From assembly GCA_000621425.1 (NCBI GenBank), contig JHYJ01000003.1:374486-438485 (forward strand): 64,000 nt of DNA. Direction: 5' to 3'. A program made the position numbers and the translations under genes. Positions 28,977 to 38,342 of this stretch are shown here, one piece after another (position 1 is the first letter of the stretch; the number at the start of each line of letters is the position of its first letter). Below the pieces are notes generated by a model. That model searched no databases and was not told the origin of the DNA. It saw only the letters and a program-made list of their open reading frames with translations. Source of the DNA: Lachnospiraceae bacterium AB2028 (GTDB lineage Bacteria > Bacillota > Clostridia > Lachnospirales > Lachnospiraceae).

Positions 28977-31025
28977 ATGAGTGAATACAACAAAAAACAG
29001 TTAACGATCAGAGAGATAATTAATACGGGATTTACTTTTTTGATACCGGATTATCAGAGGGGTTACAGATGGGGAAAAACAGAAGTTAGATACTTGTTGA
29101 ATGATATTCACGGAATCGATAAAAATCAGAAAAATCCGTATTGTCTTCAGCCTGTTGCTTTTGATACAAGCGAGGAAAATAATAAAAAAATGATAGTTGT
29201 AGATGGTCAGCAGAGACTTACAACTATTTTTCTGATTCTTAAATATATAGCCGAAGTGACAGAGAAAACACCTCAGTATGTATGGGAACAAATATTTGGA
29301 GATGAGAAAATAGAAGATTTTCACAAGTGCTATAGTTTGGAATACAAAAGCAAAAAAAGAGGAGACAGTTTTGCTGATGCATTAAAAGATCTTAATACAG
29401 TAAATGAAAATAACATAGACCTGTATCATATTACGAAGGCGTATGAAACTATAAAAGCATGGGCAGAAGTAGAATTGGGGAAACAGTTAACGAAAAAAAT
29501 AGATTTTGCGAAAAAGCTTTTAGACAAAACAAGTGTCATTTGGTATGAAATAGACCCTAAAGTAGATGGAGATGCACATAACTATTTTTCAAAAACTAAT
29601 ACCGGCAAGATACCTTTGACTAGCAGCGAACTGATAAAAGCAAACCTGATGCTTGATGATTACTGCATAAAAAAAGAATCCGGTGCGCAGATTATTGAGG
29701 GAAGGTCTGACGACTCTGTTGCTTTGGCAATGGAGAAGGCTAATCGGGAAAAAATTGAACGTGAACATCTTCAAAATGAAAGAATAAAAATATCGCGGCA
29801 GTGGGATGAGATTGAAAGCAATCTGAGAAAAGATGAGTTCTGGTATTTTCTTACGGAAGGGTCTGACCAATATGAGGATACACGCATAGATTTCATTTTT
29901 GACATACTGTCGGAAAAATTTTTCCCTGAGACTAATCCTGGTGAAGAATATGATGAGTTTATGAAATTTAATGAAAAAAGAGGTTCATTCATTATTATCG
30001 CAAATTATCTTGAGTGTCACAAGGATGATGAAAATGAAGTGCCTGTAGGACTGAGTGTCTGGAAAAAGACCCATGATATTTATATGCTTTTTAAGGCCTG
30101 GTACGAAGACCGCGAATGGTACCATCTGATCGGATATCTGATAAGTGTTGGCAAGTATGATGCAAAGGGGTTATTGGATGATTTTTCCGATAAGAAGTAC
30201 AAATCTAAGACAGCGATCAGGAAAGAAATAACAGATAAAATAGGGGAACACATAGGATTTATCAATAATAACAGACAGAAAAAAAATAAAGATGACTATG
30301 TAAAATATCTGAATAATCTGAGCTACAACAATAACTATAAAATGATTAATGACACACTGCTGTTGTTTAATATAATTTCCATTTTAAACGATTCAAAACA
30401 GAAAGATCAGGTATCAAGGGATAGTTATTTCCCTTTCTCAAGATACAAGAAGGAAAGATGGAACCTTGAACATATCCATGCAAAAGCAGATGCAACGGAA
30501 TTCACTTCCACTGCAGCAGAGGAGTATAGAAATTATATTTCTATAATGATAGCCCAGATAAATGATCCAAACAATAAGGACTATATAGAGCTGGATAAGG
30601 CAATCAAAGAATATGATAATGAGTATGATATTCAGATAGGTCTGGGTATGAATCAGAAAAATGCAACTAAATACGCAGCAACAAAAGCGGCGGGTGTTTT
30701 AGTTAAATATATGGGATCTGATTTGGATGACAGCATGCTTAATGGTATAGGGAATATGGCACTTCTGGATGAGGTAACAAACAAGTCATATAAAAATGTT
30801 CCCTTTTTTATGAAGAGAATGATAATAGGCGATATTGTCAGGGGTAAGAAAAAAGATGTCTCAAGATTCATACCTTTTTGTACCAGAAATGTTTTTGACA
30901 AAACTTATACTTCACATCCAAATAACATGCTTCACTGGACCAATGAAGACTGTGATGAGTACAAAAAAGTAATTACAGAAACTATATGGGATTATTTTAA
31001 TAAGGGGGATGCTGACAATGAATAA
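28977..31025 (+). CDS. DUF262/DUF1524 protein, GmrSD-like (putative type IV restriction)
   Basis: 682 residues. N-terminal DUF262 domain: FLIPDYQRGYRWGKTEVRYLLNDI and VVDGQQRLTTIFLILKYI, the (D)GQQR motif needed for nucleotide-dependent activity in GmrS. The C-terminal third carries DUF1524-like His-Me-finger features, WNLEHIHAKADA (about residue 498) and GIGNMALLDEVTNKSYKNVPFFMKR (about 585-610), so NTPase and nuclease are on one chain. This is the full GmrSD layout known to cleave modified phage DNA. The gene is AT-rich compared with the ech operon, starts just after its terminator, and overlaps the next DUF262 gene. Defence role is inferred from the family. Confidence 0.82.
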   Translation: MSEYNKKQLTIREIINTGFTFLIPDYQRGYRWGKTEVRYLLNDIHGIDKNQKNPYCLQPVAFDTSEENNKKMIVVDGQQRLTTIFLILKYIAEVTEKTPQYVWEQIFGDEKIEDFHKCYSLEYKSKKRGDSFADALKDLNTVNENNIDLYHITKAYETIKAWAEVELGKQLTKKIDFAKKLLDKTSVIWYEIDPKVDGDAHNYFSKTNTGKIPLTSSELIKANLMLDDYCIKKESGAQIIEGRSDDSVALAMEKANREKIEREHLQNERIKISRQWDEIESNLRKDEFWYFLTEGSDQYEDTRIDFIFDILSEKFFPETNPGEEYDEFMKFNEKRGSFIIIANYLECHKDDENEVPVGLSVWKKTHDIYMLFKAWYEDREWYHLIGYLISVGKYDAKGLLDDFSDKKYKSKTAIRKEITDKIGEHIGFINNNRQKKNKDDYVKYLNNLSYNNNYKMINDTLLLFNIISILNDSKQKDQVSRDSYFPFSRYKKERWNLEHIHAKADATEFTSTAAEEYRNYISIMIAQINDPNNKDYIELDKAIKEYDNEYDIQIGLGMNQKNATKYAATKAAGVLVKYMGSDLDDSMLNGIGNMALLDEVTNKSYKNVPFFMKRMIIGDIVRGKKKDVSRFIPFCTRNVFDKTYTSHPNNMLHWTNEDCDEYKKVITETIWDYFNKGDADNE

Positions 31026-33204
31026 TAATTATGAAATAAGTCAGGACATGACACTGACAAAGATGCTTGCTAATAGTAATAGTATTGAAATACCAATCAT
31101 ACAGAGGGATTACGCACAGGGAAGAAAAAGTACTGAAGAAATTCGTAATAATTTTGTTGAAGAACTGCTGCAGAGTTTAAAAAAAGATGAGAAAAAAAAA
31201 GTGGATTTCGTATATGGAACCCATGATGGAAAAATATATGTACCATATGATGGACAGCAGAGGCTTACACTCCTGTACCTGATCACGCTATTTCTTTCAG
31301 CTGGATGTGAAGATTGGGAATCAGTGAAATCATTGTCCCGTTTTAAGTATCTTACCAGGGATTTTGCAACGGAGTTTTGCCGCTTTTTAGCTACAGGTGT
31401 TGACGATGGAAGCAATCCGTTTAAAAGAATAGATGTATTTGAAGTAAAAATAAGTGAAAAAATAAATGATGATATCGGATTTTTTGAAGCCTGGAAAAAT
31501 GATCCGACAGTCCAGTCCATGCTGGTAGTTTTAGACACTATACAGGCAGAGTTTCTGAAAATTACAGAAAAAGAAAGCGACAAAAAGAAAGCAGCAGGAG
31601 AATATTTAGACATATTAAAAAAGGGAAATATTTTTTTTGACTGGTGTACCATAGATGCAGGAGACAGCATATATATTAAAATGAACGGACGTGGAAAATC
31701 CCTGTCTGCGTTTGATAATTTCAAAAATACTTTATACTCCGAACTGGACAAAATGAGAAAGACCGCAACTCAGCAGGATATTGATCAGCAGGATATTGAT
31801 AAAATGTCTGAGTATGAAGAAAAAATGGACGGCAACTGGACTGACTTGTTCTGGAAATACAGGGATGATTTTGATCCTGCTGGTTCCACAAAAGATATAG
31901 CGCCATACATGATGAATTTCATATATTATATTTTTGAGTATAGGTTTTCCGTGAAAAATAAGGCATTCTTTTTTGGCGATGGAAAAGAATCATGTTTCAA
32001 ATGGATAGACGAAAAGAATATAATTACTTTTCTTAGCAGATTCAGAATGTTATGCGATGAGGGAAAAATAACCATCAGCGATTATGTCTGGACAAGCAAT
32101 ATTCTGGATATTTTATATCATAGATTGTACAGCGGACAGAACATGCAGCAAATTGATGGCAAAACCGAAGAAGGACTTTTTAAAGAACTGTCCAGTCATA
32201 AGGATGGCCATGCAGAATATAAAACAATTATAGAAGCATCGTTTTATTATGCATATTTGGAAAGGGCATATGAGGTCGATAAGGATGGCACAATAAAAAG
32301 CGATAATACTAAGAATATAAATCAGTGGGTTTCACTGATAGAAAAACTTATGAGGCCTATCGCACGATTTACATCACACAACTATGACAATCTGATAACC
32401 AAGCATATCATTAAAGGATTTGCTGAATGTTTTGTTACGACGGCATTTGGCAATAATCCGGATGGAGACTTATTGGATAATCCCAACCGTTTTGGTTCAG
32501 AAATAATGGAAAGCATGAAAACATATTTTGATTATGGACATGTGTATAATCAGCTGTTTGAAGAGATTGAAAAGTATAAGCTTAAGTCAACGAATCCAGC
32601 ATGGGAACAAGAACTTGATAACGCAGAAAAAAAAGAATTGCCGTATTTTGAAGGAATGATTAATTTCCTTATAGAGATATCAAAGGTAAATGGAATCTCG
32701 GATATGAAAACATTCATATCATATAAAAATGCTTTAGTAAATATAATTAATCCAAATGGAATAAAAGATCAGAATAAGTTTACGGCCATACTTCTTTCAT
32801 TTGGTGATTACAGGATAAAGTTCAGTAAAGAAGGCGGGTACCAGAATGCTTTAAGCTTATGTAGCAATGGATCGAAAACTTTTTCATGGAGAAGGCTGTT
32901 TGACGTGTACGAGGAAGACACGAATAATAGTAACATAGATAAAACAAATATAATAAAAAGTGCACTCGATGAGATAATCAAAAATAACAATGATATAGTG
33001 CAGGCTTATAATTCAGTGAAAGCGTCAAATAATTTGACAGACTGGAAGGGTATCATTATTAACAACCCGGATATCTTGAACAGGTCACCGCGTAGGATTG
33101 TACATTATTCACAGGATGATGGAAAGTGGTATCTGGTATCAAAAGATACCGTGAAGAAGGTAGTAAGAGTGGATAGTCTGTATGACATAGATGAAATAAA
33201 GTAA
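31018..33204 (+). CDS. DUF262-domain protein, partner of the preceding gene
   Basis: 728 residues from the ATG at 31018 (AAGGGGG eight bases upstream; an ATG at 31009 is too close to it). It overlaps the end of the first DUF262 gene by eight bases. DUF262 motifs: IPIIQRDYAQGRKSTEEIRNNFVEEL (about residues 25-50) and VPYDGQQRLTLLYLITLF (about 78-95), plus the IKMNGRGKSLSAFDNFKNTLY segment (about 222-243) that follows in this family. I see no clear His-Me-finger in the C-terminal half, so it may supply a sensing or NTPase role while the upstream protein supplies nuclease. Paired DUF262 genes are common in defence islands. Confidence 0.78.
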   Translation: MNNNYEISQDMTLTKMLANSNSIEIPIIQRDYAQGRKSTEEIRNNFVEELLQSLKKDEKKKVDFVYGTHDGKIYVPYDGQQRLTLLYLITLFLSAGCEDWESVKSLSRFKYLTRDFATEFCRFLATGVDDGSNPFKRIDVFEVKISEKINDDIGFFEAWKNDPTVQSMLVVLDTIQAEFLKITEKESDKKKAAGEYLDILKKGNIFFDWCTIDAGDSIYIKMNGRGKSLSAFDNFKNTLYSELDKMRKTATQQDIDQQDIDKMSEYEEKMDGNWTDLFWKYRDDFDPAGSTKDIAPYMMNFIYYIFEYRFSVKNKAFFFGDGKESCFKWIDEKNIITFLSRFRMLCDEGKITISDYVWTSNILDILYHRLYSGQNMQQIDGKTEEGLFKELSSHKDGHAEYKTIIEASFYYAYLERAYEVDKDGTIKSDNTKNINQWVSLIEKLMRPIARFTSHNYDNLITKHIIKGFAECFVTTAFGNNPDGDLLDNPNRFGSEIMESMKTYFDYGHVYNQLFEEIEKYKLKSTNPAWEQELDNAEKKELPYFEGMINFLIEISKVNGISDMKTFISYKNALVNIINPNGIKDQNKFTAILLSFGDYRIKFSKEGGYQNALSLCSNGSKTFSWRRLFDVYEEDTNNSNIDKTNIIKSALDEIIKNNNDIVQAYNSVKASNNLTDWKGIIINNPDILNRSPRRIVHYSQDDGKWYLVSKDTVKKVVRVDSLYDIDEIK

Positions 33205-33243
33205 GCCGATCACTCAGAACAGTTACGGAGGGGGTAACCGTTA

Positions 33244-35001
33244 ATGTCATCCATGGAAATATTAAATGTCATAACTTCGATGCTGGGAGGTCTCGCGCTT
33301 TTCCTGTTCGGAATGGAAACGCTCAGCGGTTCGCTTACCAAAATGACCGGTGGAGCGCTAAAAGGCTTTATAGGAGCAATTACTAAGAACCGTTTTACAG
33401 CCTTTGTGTTCGGTGCTGTACTTACGGCGATAGTCCAGTCATCATCTGCCATAACGGTACTTTCCGTCGGACTTGTTAATTCCGGGATAATCGAACTTTC
33501 AAAGGCATCCGGTTTACTCATAGGAGCAAATCTGGGAACTACGGCAACAGCCTGGGTTCTTTCCCTTAACGGTATTGATGGTGAGTCATTGATTATGACA
33601 TTGATAAAGCCAAGTACGTTTTCACCCTTCCTTGCCATAATAGGTGTTGCCTTGATGATGTTTGCCAAGGCAGACAAGAAGAAAAATATAGGAACCGTTC
33701 TTCTGGGATTTTCCGTAATGATGATAGGCATGAACCTTATGAGCCAGGGGGTTGCGCCCCTTAAGGCAATACCTGCCGTTCAGAATATGCTTGTAAGCTT
33801 TTCAAATCCTGTGCTGGGCTTTCTCTTTGCCTGTGTGTTTGCTCTTATCATCCAGAGTTCGGATGCTGTTATCGGTATCGTGCAGGCATTCGCCCTTTCC
33901 ATGGGGATCACTTACGGAATGGCATTCCCTCTAATCTGCGGCGCGCAGGTGGGAACCTGCATTACGGCCCTGATGTCATCTCTCGGAGCATCAAATAACG
34001 GTAAGCGCACGGCAGTAATGAATCTTTATTATAATCTTCTGAAGACCATCCCCGTCATGCTGGTATTTTACCTGCTTAATTACCTAATCGGTTTTTCCGG
34101 CCTTGAAAAGGAAGTGGGGGCCATAGGCATACCTGCTGTACATACAATGGTAAACATCATAGGCTGCCTCATATGGCTTCCCTGTTCCAAAGTTATCGTA
34201 GCACTTGCGAATAAGACCATTCCGTTAAGTGAAGAAGAAAAAATGGAAAAAGCAAATGTGCTTACGATGCTCGACGAAAGTTTCCTTCAGGATGTATCTT
34301 TTGCAATAGAGCAGTCGGATACTGCTGTTAAGCAGCTGTTAAATACAGTAGGAGATGCATTTAATTCGATAGTCGAAAAAGATCTCGAAAAATTCAATCA
34401 GGTCCCGGTACTTTGCGAGAGGGCAGAAAAATATAAAGAGCAGATAGATGCCTATCTGTCGAAACTCTCCGGAGAGACAATGGAAAATAACGAAAGAGCA
34501 AGTGTAAACATGCTCATCAGGGTCAGCACGGCATTGGGAAGAAGCACCAATATTGCCAGGCGGCTTCATAATGTTTATGTTTCTTACAGGGAATCAGATG
34601 GACAGATCAGGGAAGATGATATCCGCGAACTGAAAGTAGTAGGAAAGTCAATTTATGAGGTCATGCAGCTTACCTACCTGGAATATGAAAAAAGAACCGT
34701 AACAATAGCTGAAACCATACTATTCTACAGGGAAGAAATTACTGCCCTCAGTGCAATAGCAAAGCAGCATTATGTTCAGCGGGCACATGAAAACAGTGGC
34801 AGCGGATATGATGACAGTCTCTACACGGATGTGTGCTATATACAGGAGCAGATGCTGGATTACTGTGACATGATAGCAGATTCCCTTATCCGCTATGCAA
34901 AGGAAACAGGAACATATAAAGAGATAAGTGAGCAGGACAGGAATCAGAAGCGTCAGCAGATCCACGAAATATTTGCTGATAAATACGAGGAACTGTCATA
35001 G
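33244..35001 (+). CDS. Na+/phosphate cotransporter family protein with PhoU-like tail
   Basis: 585 residues. Two inverted NptA/PNaS repeats: GLALFLFGMETLSGSLTKMTGGALKG and the QSSSAITVLSVGLVNSGII segment (first), then IIQSSDAVIGIVQAFALSMGITYG (second), about ten membrane helices up to residue 330. Residues about 340-560 are a soluble helical PhoU-like domain. Fusions of this type transport phosphate or related anions in Firmicutes. ACGGAGGGGGTAACC precedes the ATG. First of four co-oriented genes. The second QSS lacks the third Ser (QSSD), a difference from the first repeat. Confidence 0.9.
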   Translation: MSSMEILNVITSMLGGLALFLFGMETLSGSLTKMTGGALKGFIGAITKNRFTAFVFGAVLTAIVQSSSAITVLSVGLVNSGIIELSKASGLLIGANLGTTATAWVLSLNGIDGESLIMTLIKPSTFSPFLAIIGVALMMFAKADKKKNIGTVLLGFSVMMIGMNLMSQGVAPLKAIPAVQNMLVSFSNPVLGFLFACVFALIIQSSDAVIGIVQAFALSMGITYGMAFPLICGAQVGTCITALMSSLGASNNGKRTAVMNLYYNLLKTIPVMLVFYLLNYLIGFSGLEKEVGAIGIPAVHTMVNIIGCLIWLPCSKVIVALANKTIPLSEEEKMEKANVLTMLDESFLQDVSFAIEQSDTAVKQLLNTVGDAFNSIVEKDLEKFNQVPVLCERAEKYKEQIDAYLSKLSGETMENNERASVNMLIRVSTALGRSTNIARRLHNVYVSYRESDGQIREDDIRELKVVGKSIYEVMQLTYLEYEKRTVTIAETILFYREEITALSAIAKQHYVQRAHENSGSGYDDSLYTDVCYIQEQMLDYCDMIADSLIRYAKETGTYKEISEQDRNQKRQQIHEIFADKYEELS

Positions 35002-35005
35002 AAAT

Positions 35006-35659
35006 ATGAAAGTACTAAAGAAGGAAGATCTCCTGCAAAACGACGAACTTCATATCAGATTAAGAAAGAGCGAAAAGACCCTTGCAATCTCCGGGTTTAT
35101 GGTACTCGTATTCGGAATATGGGATGTTATACGCCTGATCCTTGAGTTTACCCTTAATACGGCCTCAATAATGAAAAAGATTGAGGCTGCAGGCATATTC
35201 AAAGACCTTCAGGACCTGCAGGATATGTTTGGTTTCCATGACCTGGGAATGACTATCCTTATTGTTTTTCTGCTGTCAATAGTAGCGGTTTCAGTTATCA
35301 TGAGCCTTTCTGTCAGGATAATAATATGGAGAGCCTCCATCAGGGAAAGCCGCGGGGAACAGACGAATGTAATATATATAGTGCTTTCGTTCATTATGCT
35401 GATCACAAATACTGTACTGATCTTTGTCACATCTTCAAGGCTGGGCGATTATAATTATATTGATCTAACAATGACAGAGGATGAAATAATTGATGCTGTC
35501 CTTGACTATATAATCTCGATACCGGAGCTGACGATTTCAATCATCCTGTCCATAACATCCGTAGTGCTGTTCATAGAGCTGATATTGTCAGCCATATATG
35601 TTAAAAGGTTCAGGAAAAAGCTGGATGAATATGATCTGATAACAAAAGAGCAGGATTAG
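35006..35659 (+). CDS. Four-helix membrane protein, unknown
   Basis: 217 residues starting MKVLKKEDLLQNDELHIRL at 35006, four bases after the transporter stop; a longer in-frame start lies inside the transporter gene. Four hydrophobic segments (about residues 30-52, 80-108, 125-150 and 175-200) separated by charged loops. Not recognised. It is sandwiched between a Na/Pi transporter and a DUF6765 protein, all with minimal spacing, suggesting one transcription unit. The ribosome-binding site is weak (GAGGAACTG, far from the ATG), so expression may depend on coupling. Confidence 0.7.
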   Translation: MKVLKKEDLLQNDELHIRLRKSEKTLAISGFMVLVFGIWDVIRLILEFTLNTASIMKKIEAAGIFKDLQDLQDMFGFHDLGMTILIVFLLSIVAVSVIMSLSVRIIIWRASIRESRGEQTNVIYIVLSFIMLITNTVLIFVTSSRLGDYNYIDLTMTEDEIIDAVLDYIISIPELTISIILSITSVVLFIELILSAIYVKRFRKKLDEYDLITKEQD

Positions 35660-35668
35660 GAATAATAT

Positions 35669-36865
35669 ATGCAGGAAGATTTTCATTATTATGCAACATA
35701 TACGGCAGCAATGATCGCAGGCTACAGCCATGAGGAAAGCCTGGTGATTGCTTACAGTGCCAATTTTGTGGACTGCTGTACTGCTACTTTTCTGGCATCC
35801 ATAAAGGCGCCGGTATCGGCAGCTACGACACAGACAAATGCAGAACTTGCGGATGCAAGGTCCGATCTTCAGGGCCTGCAGAATATCACCAGGATATGGG
35901 GGTCGTTCCACTTTCTTCCTTATGACCTGTATGCCAATCCCGGCAAAAAGAATATCTGGTATAAGCATAAGTACCGTCTGATATGCAATACCAACGGTCC
36001 CCTGCTTTTGGAAACCATCAGGCTGGTAAAGGGAAAAGGTCTTGCGGCAGCAGGCCTTGCCATGCATGTGCTGGCTGATACCTGGGCCCACAGGTACTTT
36101 GCCGGAACTCCATCAATGGTTATAAATAATACCGACGCACATTTCTTTGAAGTGATAGACGAGGGTGACGGTTATTCCACAAGACCGATACACTTTAGCC
36201 ACAAGCCGGGAGCGAAAGACGATCTTGAGAATGCATCTTTCATAAACAGCGTATACCAGATGTCGGAGAATTCCATAATGAACCTGGGGCATGGAAGAGC
36301 CGGACACCTGCCGGACTACAGCTATATCCGTTATAAGTACCTTCCGGCATGGAATGAATACAAGGAAATCCTAAAAGACAATCCGTCTGACCACCTGCAT
36401 GCTTTTGCACAGATGGTGTATGCTTTGAAATATCTTAAGGGAGATTACGAGAATTTTGAGCGGGAGAGATATGACTGGGAAGGCATATCGTCCTATCGCG
36501 GACAGATAGATGCCATATTCGCAAAGCGCCAGCCTGATGACAGCGCGGACTGGAAGGCGCTTGGCGAAGAAATATCGGGCATGGAGATCCCTGTGTTTGA
36601 TATAAACAAATATAAGGATGAGTACAAGTCTGCAGGTCCGGACCAAAAGGACGAGACTTATATAGGCAAATTCATTATGGCGGCTTTAGCACAGAAAAGC
36701 ATGGTGACCGGAAATATATTTAAATCAGGAAATCCGCTGGCAGGCATTTCTGTGGATCCGGATAAGAACGGCCTCAAGGGAATACCGGCCTACTTCAAGC
36801 TTATCGAGTACAATGTGAAGAATGAAGAGATAGAACTGTTTGACAGTGACGACCCCGTAGGATAA
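35669..36865 (+). CDS. DUF6765-like protein (zinc phospholipase-C-like fold)
   Basis: 398 residues. N-terminal QEDFHYYATYTAAMIAGYSHEES and the LAMHVLADTWAHRYFAGTP motif (His-x5-Asp-x2-Ala-His) resemble the zinc-ligand pattern of the S1/P1 nuclease and phospholipase C superfamily; the length and motif order fit the DUF6765 family. No signal peptide is visible, so it is likely cytoplasmic. Ends with an acidic tail (EIELFDSDDPVG). AGGAATAATAT precedes the ATG, nine bases after the upstream stop. Substrate unknown. Confidence 0.72.
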   Translation: MQEDFHYYATYTAAMIAGYSHEESLVIAYSANFVDCCTATFLASIKAPVSAATTQTNAELADARSDLQGLQNITRIWGSFHFLPYDLYANPGKKNIWYKHKYRLICNTNGPLLLETIRLVKGKGLAAAGLAMHVLADTWAHRYFAGTPSMVINNTDAHFFEVIDEGDGYSTRPIHFSHKPGAKDDLENASFINSVYQMSENSIMNLGHGRAGHLPDYSYIRYKYLPAWNEYKEILKDNPSDHLHAFAQMVYALKYLKGDYENFERERYDWEGISSYRGQIDAIFAKRQPDDSADWKALGEEISGMEIPVFDINKYKDEYKSAGPDQKDETYIGKFIMAALAQKSMVTGNIFKSGNPLAGISVDPDKNGLKGIPAYFKLIEYNVKNEEIELFDSDDPVG

Positions 36866-36877
36866 AAGGAAGAGAAA

Positions 36878-37423
36878 ATGACCAAGATCAAGCGCATAAA
36901 AACCGTAATTGCAGGATTAATTACGATCCTTATGGCATTTATACTGATATTCATGCCCCAGGGCGGCATGTCGGTGATCATATTTTTGATCGGAGCATAT
37001 TTGGTTATGTCCGGGATACACCTGTTAGGTTTCTATTCCCAGCTGGCCAGATACATGGTGGGCGGAAAGTTTATCATGTATTTCGGGTTTATCATGCTAA
37101 GCTTAGGTGTTTTTACCATTACTATGGCAGGTGAGCACAAAGCAATAGTAATACTTTACCTGCTGATACTGTTAGGTGTCGCCGGCGGAGTAGATGTATT
37201 CAGGGGAATAGAGGAAAAGAGAAATGCGGATAAAACCTGGTTCGCGAAGTTTGCCTGGGGAATAACAGAGGTTGTCCTGGCTGTCCTTCCTGTCGTATTC
37301 GGTTTCAGAAGGAATGGCGGTGAAAAGGTCGTTATTGTCGTATTTGCCCTGGTGCTGATCTACAAAGGGGTATGGAAGATAGTAGACGGTTTCAAAAAAT
37401 CAGCAATCATTTATACAGGCTAG
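36878..37423 (+). CDS. HdeD/DUF308-family membrane protein
   Basis: 181 residues, about six short hydrophobic helices with the internal repeat typical of HdeD-like proteins (TVIAGLITILMAFILIFMPQGGMSVIIFLIGAYLVMSGIHLLGF; WGITEVVLAVLPVVFG; VFALVLIYKGVWKIVDGF). These proteins affect acid or membrane stress in Enterobacteria; role here unknown. AAAAGGAAGAGAAA precedes the ATG. Last gene of the 33.2-37.4 kb cluster; a bidirectional terminator follows. Confidence 0.8.
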   Translation: MTKIKRIKTVIAGLITILMAFILIFMPQGGMSVIIFLIGAYLVMSGIHLLGFYSQLARYMVGGKFIMYFGFIMLSLGVFTITMAGEHKAIVILYLLILLGVAGGVDVFRGIEEKRNADKTWFAKFAWGITEVVLAVLPVVFGFRRNGGEKVVIVVFALVLIYKGVWKIVDGFKKSAIIYTG

Positions 37424-37431
37424 GAATTAAA

Positions 37432-37464
37432 AAACCCGCTTCAGCGTATTGCTGAAACGGGTTT
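37432..37464. terminator. Bidirectional intrinsic terminator
   Basis: AAACCCGCTTCAGC, 5-nt loop, GCTGAAACGGGTTT, preceded by an A-run and followed by GACTTT. It can stop both the plus-strand HdeD-like gene and the converging minus-strand gene at 37483. Confidence 0.9.
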
Positions 37465-37482
37465 GACTTTACTATCAGATTA

Positions 37483-38115
37483 TCAGATGTCTGCACTGAT
37501 ATCTATGTTCTCACCGGTCAGGCCCACATATGCGCCGTCCTTTGCTTCAGAAGATTCTGCGTGTGCAAGGAGCCACTTGTTGCAGGCTGTCATCCACTTA
37601 TCCTCTTCATTAAAGGCAGTGAGTGCAGGCACTGCGCCGTTGGTTCCCTTAGGCAGAACGATGGCAACCTTGAAACCGGCACCTTTAACTGCAGAGCAGG
37701 GAGCATAGTGAAGGCTGGTCTCGTATACTTCAACAACCTGTCCCTTCTTTGCCAGGAATGCCTTTACCTTGGAAGTGTCCAGTTTCCCGTCTACGATGTC
37801 ATCTGCTTTTGCTAACAGAAGGATGAAATCGGTAGAACCTATATTCAGCTCGCTGTCACGGTGATATTCTAAGCAGTTAAGCTTGGTGTTGTGACCATTG
37901 CAGTAGCCGATCTGGATGGGCATGCCGCCGTATGCATTGTTCTGAAGTACTCCGAAGGCATCAGTGTACTCAAGGGGTGCGCAGCTCATTACATATTCTA
38001 CCCCGTCAGGTAAAGGAGTCGCATCATCCAGTGCCTTTACCAGACTGTCCGCATTATAATCCAGCACCTTGCCGTAAGCCTTGAATTCCGGATCATTTAC
38101 AGAATAAATCTTCAT
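37483..38115 (-). CDS. DUF4867-family protein
   Basis: 210 residues: MKIYSVNDPEFKAYGKVLDYNADSLVKAL... IGYCNGHNTKLNCLEYHRDSELNIGSTDFILLLA ... VYETSLHYAPCSAVKGAGFKVAIVLPKGTN. This order of a His/Glu-containing 'EYHRDSEL' segment followed by 'LHYAPC' fits the cupin-like DUF4867 family (ureidoglycolate-lyase-like fold), found widely in gut Firmicutes; substrate unknown. AAGGAGGGTACAAATAAA precedes the ATG. It is transcribed towards the HdeD-like gene and away from the accessory island. Confidence 0.8.
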   Translation of the reverse strand: MKIYSVNDPEFKAYGKVLDYNADSLVKALDDATPLPDGVEYVMSCAPLEYTDAFGVLQNNAYGGMPIQIGYCNGHNTKLNCLEYHRDSELNIGSTDFILLLAKADDIVDGKLDTSKVKAFLAKKGQVVEVYETSLHYAPCSAVKGAGFKVAIVLPKGTNGAVPALTAFNEEDKWMTACNKWLLAHAESSEAKDGAYVGLTGENIDISADI

Positions 38116-38231
38116 TTTATTTGTACCCTCCTTATTGTTTTTGCTATTTCCATGTTATTTACCATATTATTCCCTGATAGTGAAAAAATCAATAGGGCTT
38201 TAGGATGTCGGAAAATATTAGGACAAATTAT

Positions 38232-38265
38232 CCACTTGGGCAAAATTGCCTAAGTGGTTTTTTTA
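38232..38265 (+). terminator. Terminator-like hairpin upstream of the MoxR gene (copy 1 of a duplicated hairpin)
   Basis: CCACTTGGGCAAAATTGCCTAAGTGG followed by TTTTTTTATTATTATA. No plus-strand gene lies upstream, so it is either an attenuator in the leader of the MoxR gene or the relic of a lost gene. A second, near-identical hairpin stands at 45305. Both are followed within 100 bp by AAGGAAAGGAGT and a gene start. Confidence 0.75.
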
Positions 38266-38342
38266 TTATTATAGTATCCTGCAGTGACAAGTGGAGCAGT
38301 AGGAAAACTCACGAACCATAATTCAAAGGAAAGGAGTACAAG

